From the NCBI GenBank assembly GCA_964632505.1, contig CAZWCE010000013.1:62001-126000 (forward strand): 64,000 nt of DNA. The letters run 5' to 3'. The notes under the pieces are model-generated. The model worked only from the letters and a program-made list of their open reading frames with translations, ran no database searches and was not told where the DNA came from. Made by a program: the position numbers and the translations under genes. Shown in pieces: positions 61,003 to 64,000 of the stretch (positions are counted from its first letter, which is position 1; every line of letters starts with the position of its first letter). The DNA is from CAZWCE01 sp964632505. Lineage in GTDB: Bacteria > Planctomycetota > Planctomycetia > Pirellulales > Thermoguttaceae.

Positions 61003-61458
61003 CTAACCACTTTTGATATCCAGGATCGGCGTATCGGCAAAGGCGTCGATTCCTTCGATTTCGATCACATTTTTCTTCACGGAGACGATTTTGCACTTGG
61101 TCATTGCGATCAGGTTCGGTCGGACCGGAGAATGCGTGGCAAACACCCCCGTGAGAGGGTTCTTCGGATTTCCCCGAGGGTGGACCTGCAAGATCGAGCG
61201 TTTTTTCGGTGTGTCGTTTTTGTGGAACCACCAGAGGACCCAAATCTCTTTTTGGTGTTCCATGCGCAGCAGCCCTTTTTCGTACTTCTCATCGAGTACC
61301 AAGAAAGTCTTGCCTTCGTCGGTCTTCCGAACGTAGCCGATCGAATGGACTTCGAACGTTTCCACCTGAGTTTTTTCTTCGCTGGAGGTGGTATCGATGG
61401 TCGCCAACCAGCAGAACGCTCCCGCAAAGAAGACAAAAAGGTAATAGTATTGATTCAT
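61003..61458 (-). CDS. Exported TsaA/TrmO-like domain protein
   Basis: A 151-residue protein: a signal peptide (YYYLFVFFAGAFCWLATI) followed by a nearly complete TsaA (YaeB/UPF0066) domain: HSIGYVRKTDEGK, VLWWFHK, LQVHPRGNP and GVFATHSPVRPN (104-115). TrmO, the best-known member, methylates tRNA t6A in the cytoplasm. Here a signal peptide leads the domain, and the usual ATRSP reads ATHSP and NPIG reads NLIA, so this is unlikely to be a normal TrmO. GAGAGGG precedes the ATG at 61458. Archaeal and bacterial free-standing TsaA proteins are of unclear role. Confidence 0.78.
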   Translation of the reverse strand: MNQYYYLFVFFAGAFCWLATIDTTSSEEKTQVETFEVHSIGYVRKTDEGKTFLVLDEKYEKGLLRMEHQKEIWVLWWFHKNDTPKKRSILQVHPRGNPKNPLTGVFATHSPVRPNLIAMTKCKIVSVKKNVIEIEGIDAFADTPILDIKSG

Positions 61459-61706
61459 GATGCCCTCTCTCATTTGGAAAATGAATTGATTTCAGAAACA
61501 CTTTTGTGGAGATATGTCTCCCTTATCATAAGCTCATCACACGTGAGGCGACGGTTCCTTTTATCATCCCACTAAGTACGGAGATTGTCTCTTCGTGGAG
61601 ACGATCTTATACCGCTTTACCCACCTTCGTCAAACGCCGTGATCCTTTCTGTGTGTGTGTCATTGAAGAGGTATGGCATTTACGATATGACCGCCCATCG
61701 GGTTGA

Positions 61707-61722
61707 CCGACGACATCGTCGG
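61707..61722 (-). repeat. Hairpin-forming inverted repeat after the four-TM gene
   Basis: CCGACGA-CA-TCGTCGG is a perfect 7-bp dyad 28 nt after the stop of the gene at 61750. No T-run follows on either strand, so it is not a typical terminator; it may be an mRNA 3' end. Confidence 0.35.
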
Positions 61723-61749
61723 CAGATGAATCATGAGCGTTGGCGACGA

Positions 61750-62163
61750 TCACTTTTCGTTTTCCAGACGGCGAACCCACGGCCGGAGAACGAATTCGGC
61801 GAGTAAAAATGTATATAGTAGGGGGATGCCTGCCATGGGGCTGATGGGATAGGGAAGCCATTCATACAAATCGTTCATGATGATAATCAACGAAAGCAAT
61901 ACACCGCCGATCCAGGCGGAAGTGACGGCATACTTGAGCACGAGGATGCGCGCTTGGCGGCGCGTGGTGGCCGTTTTTTCGTCCTTGGCGTATAGGTTTT
62001 CCAGCAATTCCGAATTCGTCGAGGCGAGCGTCAATCCGACGGTCAAGAGGATCAGGGAGATCAGCGAGGGGAGGTGGATCAAATGGCCCAACGAGAAGCC
62101 GGTGGATGTCACATAAAAAAAGCCGAGCGAGCATAGCCCAATCATCAAGCCCAAGTAATACAT
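61750..62163 (-). CDS. Four-helix membrane protein of unknown function
   Basis: A 137-residue integral membrane protein with TM segments at about 1-20, 28-47, 76-97 and 106-126, and a charged loop rich in Lys/Arg/Glu between TM2 and TM3. The HLPSLISLILLTVGLTLA segment distantly recalls the start of MotA/ExbB-type proteins, but the match is weak. AAGGAG 7 nt before the ATG is good. The second copy of the structured RNA element lies 57 nt upstream on the same strand, and mgtE ends further upstream. Confidence 0.75.
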   Translation of the reverse strand: MYYLGLMIGLCSLGFFYVTSTGFSLGHLIHLPSLISLILLTVGLTLASTNSELLENLYAKDEKTATTRRQARILVLKYAVTSAWIGGVLLSLIIIMNDLYEWLPYPISPMAGIPLLYTFLLAEFVLRPWVRRLENEK

Positions 62164-62188
62164 AACCGTCTCCTTCGGGGATCGTAGC

Positions 62189-62209
62189 CTAATCGTCGTT
62201 AGAGATTAG
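62189..62209 (-). repeat. Short inverted repeat between the RNA element and the four-TM gene
   Basis: CTAATC (62189-62194) and GATTAG (62204-62209) form a 6-bp dyad with a 9-nt loop, between structured RNA copy B and the ribosome site of the gene at 62163. It could be an expression-platform hairpin. Confidence 0.35.
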
Positions 62210-62220
62210 TGGATGTAGGT

Positions 62221-62330
62221 ATTATTCATGTTCGCATAAATAGTGGCCCTCGGTTCATGCGGTGACGTCCGTAGGGCCGGGCTCTCGCTGTTCGCCCAGG
62301 GCTCACTATATATGCGACGCTCAATATTAT
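62221..62330 (-). ncRNA. Candidate structured RNA, copy B (three-helix junction)
   Basis: Second copy of the element at 7575-7685, on the minus strand. P1 pairs 62317-62304 with 62245-62232 (13 of 14 positions paired, one U-U). P2 pairs 62299-62295 with 62281-62277 around the same 13-nt loop. P3 uses CGG 62271-62269 with CCG 62253-62251, extended by CCCU/AGGG. Conservation extends 13 nt 5' and about 11 nt 3' of P1, then stops in both copies. It lies 77 nt after the mgtE stop and 57 nt before the four-TM gene, on the same strand as both. Confidence 0.65.
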
Positions 62331-62407
62331 TTGCTTTGATCCGGAAAACCATCGTTTCGCCATTTTGAAGAGATTCCCGCGAAGCATGATTGGTATGAAA
62401 CAGATGA

Positions 62408-63772
62408 TCAGGTAAGCTGGGCGAGCAGGAGAGTCGCGAAGCCGAGGACGAAGAAGAAGCCCATCATGTCGGTGATCGTGGTCAGAATCGGTCCGGAGGC
62501 GATCGCGGGGTCCATGCCGAAACGTTTCAGGAACAGTGGAATCACCCCCCCGAGGGAGACCGCCATCATCGTGTTCAAACAGAGTGCCCCGCCGACCACC
62601 AGCCCCAGATAGGGGTTTCCTTTCCATGCGACGGCCACCAGAGCGATCAGTATTCCCAGGGCGGCGCCGTTGACGATGCCGAGGGAGATCTCCTTGAGCC
62701 AGACGCGCAGCCATTCCTCCTTGCGAACGGTACCGAGCACCAGCTCGCGCATACTGACGGCCACCGCTTGATTTCCGCTACAGCCGCTCATATCGGAGAT
62801 GATCGGCAAAAACACCGCCAGCGCGATGACCGCCGAGAGGGTGTCTTGAAAGAACGCGATGACGCTCGCCGCGATGACATTCAAAAAAATGTTCACACTC
62901 AGCCAGGAAAGTCGACGACGTGAACGTAATAGGAGTGGCATGGAACGTAACTCCTCGCCGCCGACGATCCCCTGCGTCTTGAGAAAGTCCTCTTCATGTC
63001 GGTCGCCCCAGGCTTCCGCTACTTCCGACTCGCCGACCACTCCGAGCAATCGGCCGGTGGCATCGACCACGGGAACGCCGAAAAAGTGGTGCCGGTCGAA
63101 AAAAGCGCCGAGTTCTTCGAGGGAAGCTTCGTCATGGACCGAGAGCGGATCGGGAATCATCAGATTCCGAATCGGGCAATCACGGCGGGCCAGCATAAGG
63201 TCGCGTAATCGCAAAACGCCAACCAATCGTTGCGCGGCATCGCAGACGTAGACGTATTGTACGTCGTAATCCCGGTATCGGTCGGCGTTTCGGCGAAGTT
63301 CACCGACGACGTCGTCGACTGTCGCCGTCTGTTTGCAAGTAATCACCTCGGTGATCATCAGGCCGCCGGCGACATCGTCCGGGTAGCGACTCAGTTCTCT
63401 GATTTGGTCGGCTACCTCGGGCGGCAATTCCTCCAAAATCGCCTCGAAATGGTCCTCCTCAAGATCGCAGAGCAGGTCGACCTGTTCATTTTGCGGCATC
63501 TCACGTACGATGCCCGCCACCTCTTGGGGCTCTAATTGTTCGACGATTTCGACTGTCTGGGCATCGGGGAGGTGATCGAGTAAATCCGAGGCGCTCTCGG
63601 CGGGCAAGGTCGAAAGCAGTCTTCCTTGCAGTTCCTCCGGGAGATGTGTGACCGCGTGCGTCACATCCTCGTCGGGAAGCTGGTCGAGATAAGCTTTCAG
63701 AGGTTGAGATTCCCCTGCTTCGGTCAGTCGCTTCAGTTCTCGCCAAGGCTCGTGGATCTCGATCTCGTTCAT
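62408..63772 (-). CDS. mgtE: Magnesium transporter MgtE
   Basis: A 454-residue Mg2+ channel/transporter with an N-terminal superhelical domain of HEAT-like helices (about 1-130), a CBS pair (about 135-255: AAQRLVGVLRLRDL; VVDATGRLLGVV) that senses cytoplasmic Mg2+, a plug helix, and five TM helices ending in GVIPLFLKRFGMDPAIASGPILTTITDMMGFF in family fashion. The start at 63772 (MNEIEIHEP) follows GAAGGGAAG; an in-frame ATG at 63787 is less likely. No Mg2+ riboswitch was recognised in its leader. The structured RNA copy B follows its stop. Confidence 0.95.
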   Translation of the reverse strand: MNEIEIHEPWRELKRLTEAGESQPLKAYLDQLPDEDVTHAVTHLPEELQGRLLSTLPAESASDLLDHLPDAQTVEIVEQLEPQEVAGIVREMPQNEQVDLLCDLEEDHFEAILEELPPEVADQIRELSRYPDDVAGGLMITEVITCKQTATVDDVVGELRRNADRYRDYDVQYVYVCDAAQRLVGVLRLRDLMLARRDCPIRNLMIPDPLSVHDEASLEELGAFFDRHHFFGVPVVDATGRLLGVVGESEVAEAWGDRHEEDFLKTQGIVGGEELRSMPLLLRSRRRLSWLSVNIFLNVIAASVIAFFQDTLSAVIALAVFLPIISDMSGCSGNQAVAVSMRELVLGTVRKEEWLRVWLKEISLGIVNGAALGILIALVAVAWKGNPYLGLVVGGALCLNTMMAVSLGGVIPLFLKRFGMDPAIASGPILTTITDMMGFFFVLGFATLLLAQLT

Positions 63773-64000
63773 GAATCTTCCCTTCATTCATTGTGTCCGA
63801 TGAGACGAACTCGTGATGCGGCCATATGGTGCTAAGGGAGACGATCAGAGCAAGCTTCTCTCCTGGTGATCGCGCGTTCTGGCCAAAACGAATTCTAACA
63901 CCGGAAATATTTTTTGACCAGCGGCGTTTTTCAACACGGGGCTAGGATTTTTCCCAAATTTTTGCTACGATTTCCGATAGGTTCTTTTCCTGAAGTCGTA
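63773..64000. other. Window edge upstream of mgtE
   Basis: About 230 bases with A/T-rich stretches near the right edge; probably promoter space of mgtE and of a gene outside the window. Nothing specific can be assigned. Confidence 0.4.

Noticed and set aside
1..64000. tRNA, rRNA, CRISPR array, insertion sequence or prophage genes
   Set aside because: None recognised on either strand by reading; a covariance or database search would be needed to exclude small cases.

Overview
The window reads as a chromosomal segment of a Planctomycetota bacterium (inference, probably Pirellulales-like). The supporting signs are two secreted di-heme proteins related to hydrazine synthase alpha (HzsA), many exported proteins, several Tat-exported oxidoreductase- or isomerase-fold proteins, a sulfatase, PQQ-type beta-propellers, the split 'alternative GlmU' next to glmS, and an Asp-box sialidase/GH78/GH172 set. 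No rRNA, tRNA, CRISPR array, transposase or phage gene was seen.

Layout. 1-5.9 kb: 3' part of a Tat-exported flavodoxin-like protein, a PhoD-type phosphatase, then the amino-sugar pair glmS plus alternative glmU on the minus strand. 6.3-17.5 kb: an exported alpha/beta hydrolase, a Tat-exported TIM-barrel isomerase, an M24 peptidase, leuS, a single-domain response regulator, a secreted GDSL esterase, a UxaA-type SAF protein, fabI and a secreted serine protease. 17.8-41.3 kb: a long plus-strand run of secreted proteins. It starts with HzsA-like, PHP and HzsA-like genes, continues with two beta-helix proteins, two Tat-exported Gfo/Idh/MocA proteins, an FG-GAP propeller, a methyltransferase-fold/PQQ-propeller fusion and an esterase, and ends with a DUF6485 protein and a sulfatase. 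It looks like a polysaccharide or oligosaccharide oxidation and degradation locus. 41.4-49.0 kb: housekeeping and regulation (ComF, DUF900 lipoprotein, Dabb, FtsH, NtrC-type regulator). 49.2-59.9 kb: a second carbohydrate region (five-blade propeller hydrolase, PQQ propeller, methyltransferase, GH78, sialidase, GH172/DUF2961, beta-helix, secreted methyltransferase). 60.3-63.8 kb: minus-strand zinc-ribbon membrane protein, exported TsaA/TrmO-like protein, four-TM protein and MgtE.

The most interesting signal is outside the genes. A ~110-nt intergenic element occurs twice, at 7575-7685 (+) and 62221-62330 (-). By hand alignment about 96 of 110 positions match, with one indel. Both copies fold into the same three-helix junction closed by a ~14-position stem, and base changes between copies are compensatory in two helices. 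Each copy lies upstream of a gene on the same strand. This is a candidate undescribed structured RNA (cis-regulator or small RNA), or a short palindromic repeat family.

A second theme is SAM-methyltransferase-like domains on exported proteins: the propeller fusion at 34496, a free secreted methyltransferase at 59155 and a secreted TsaA-fold protein at 61003. All family assignments come from reading motifs; no database search was run.
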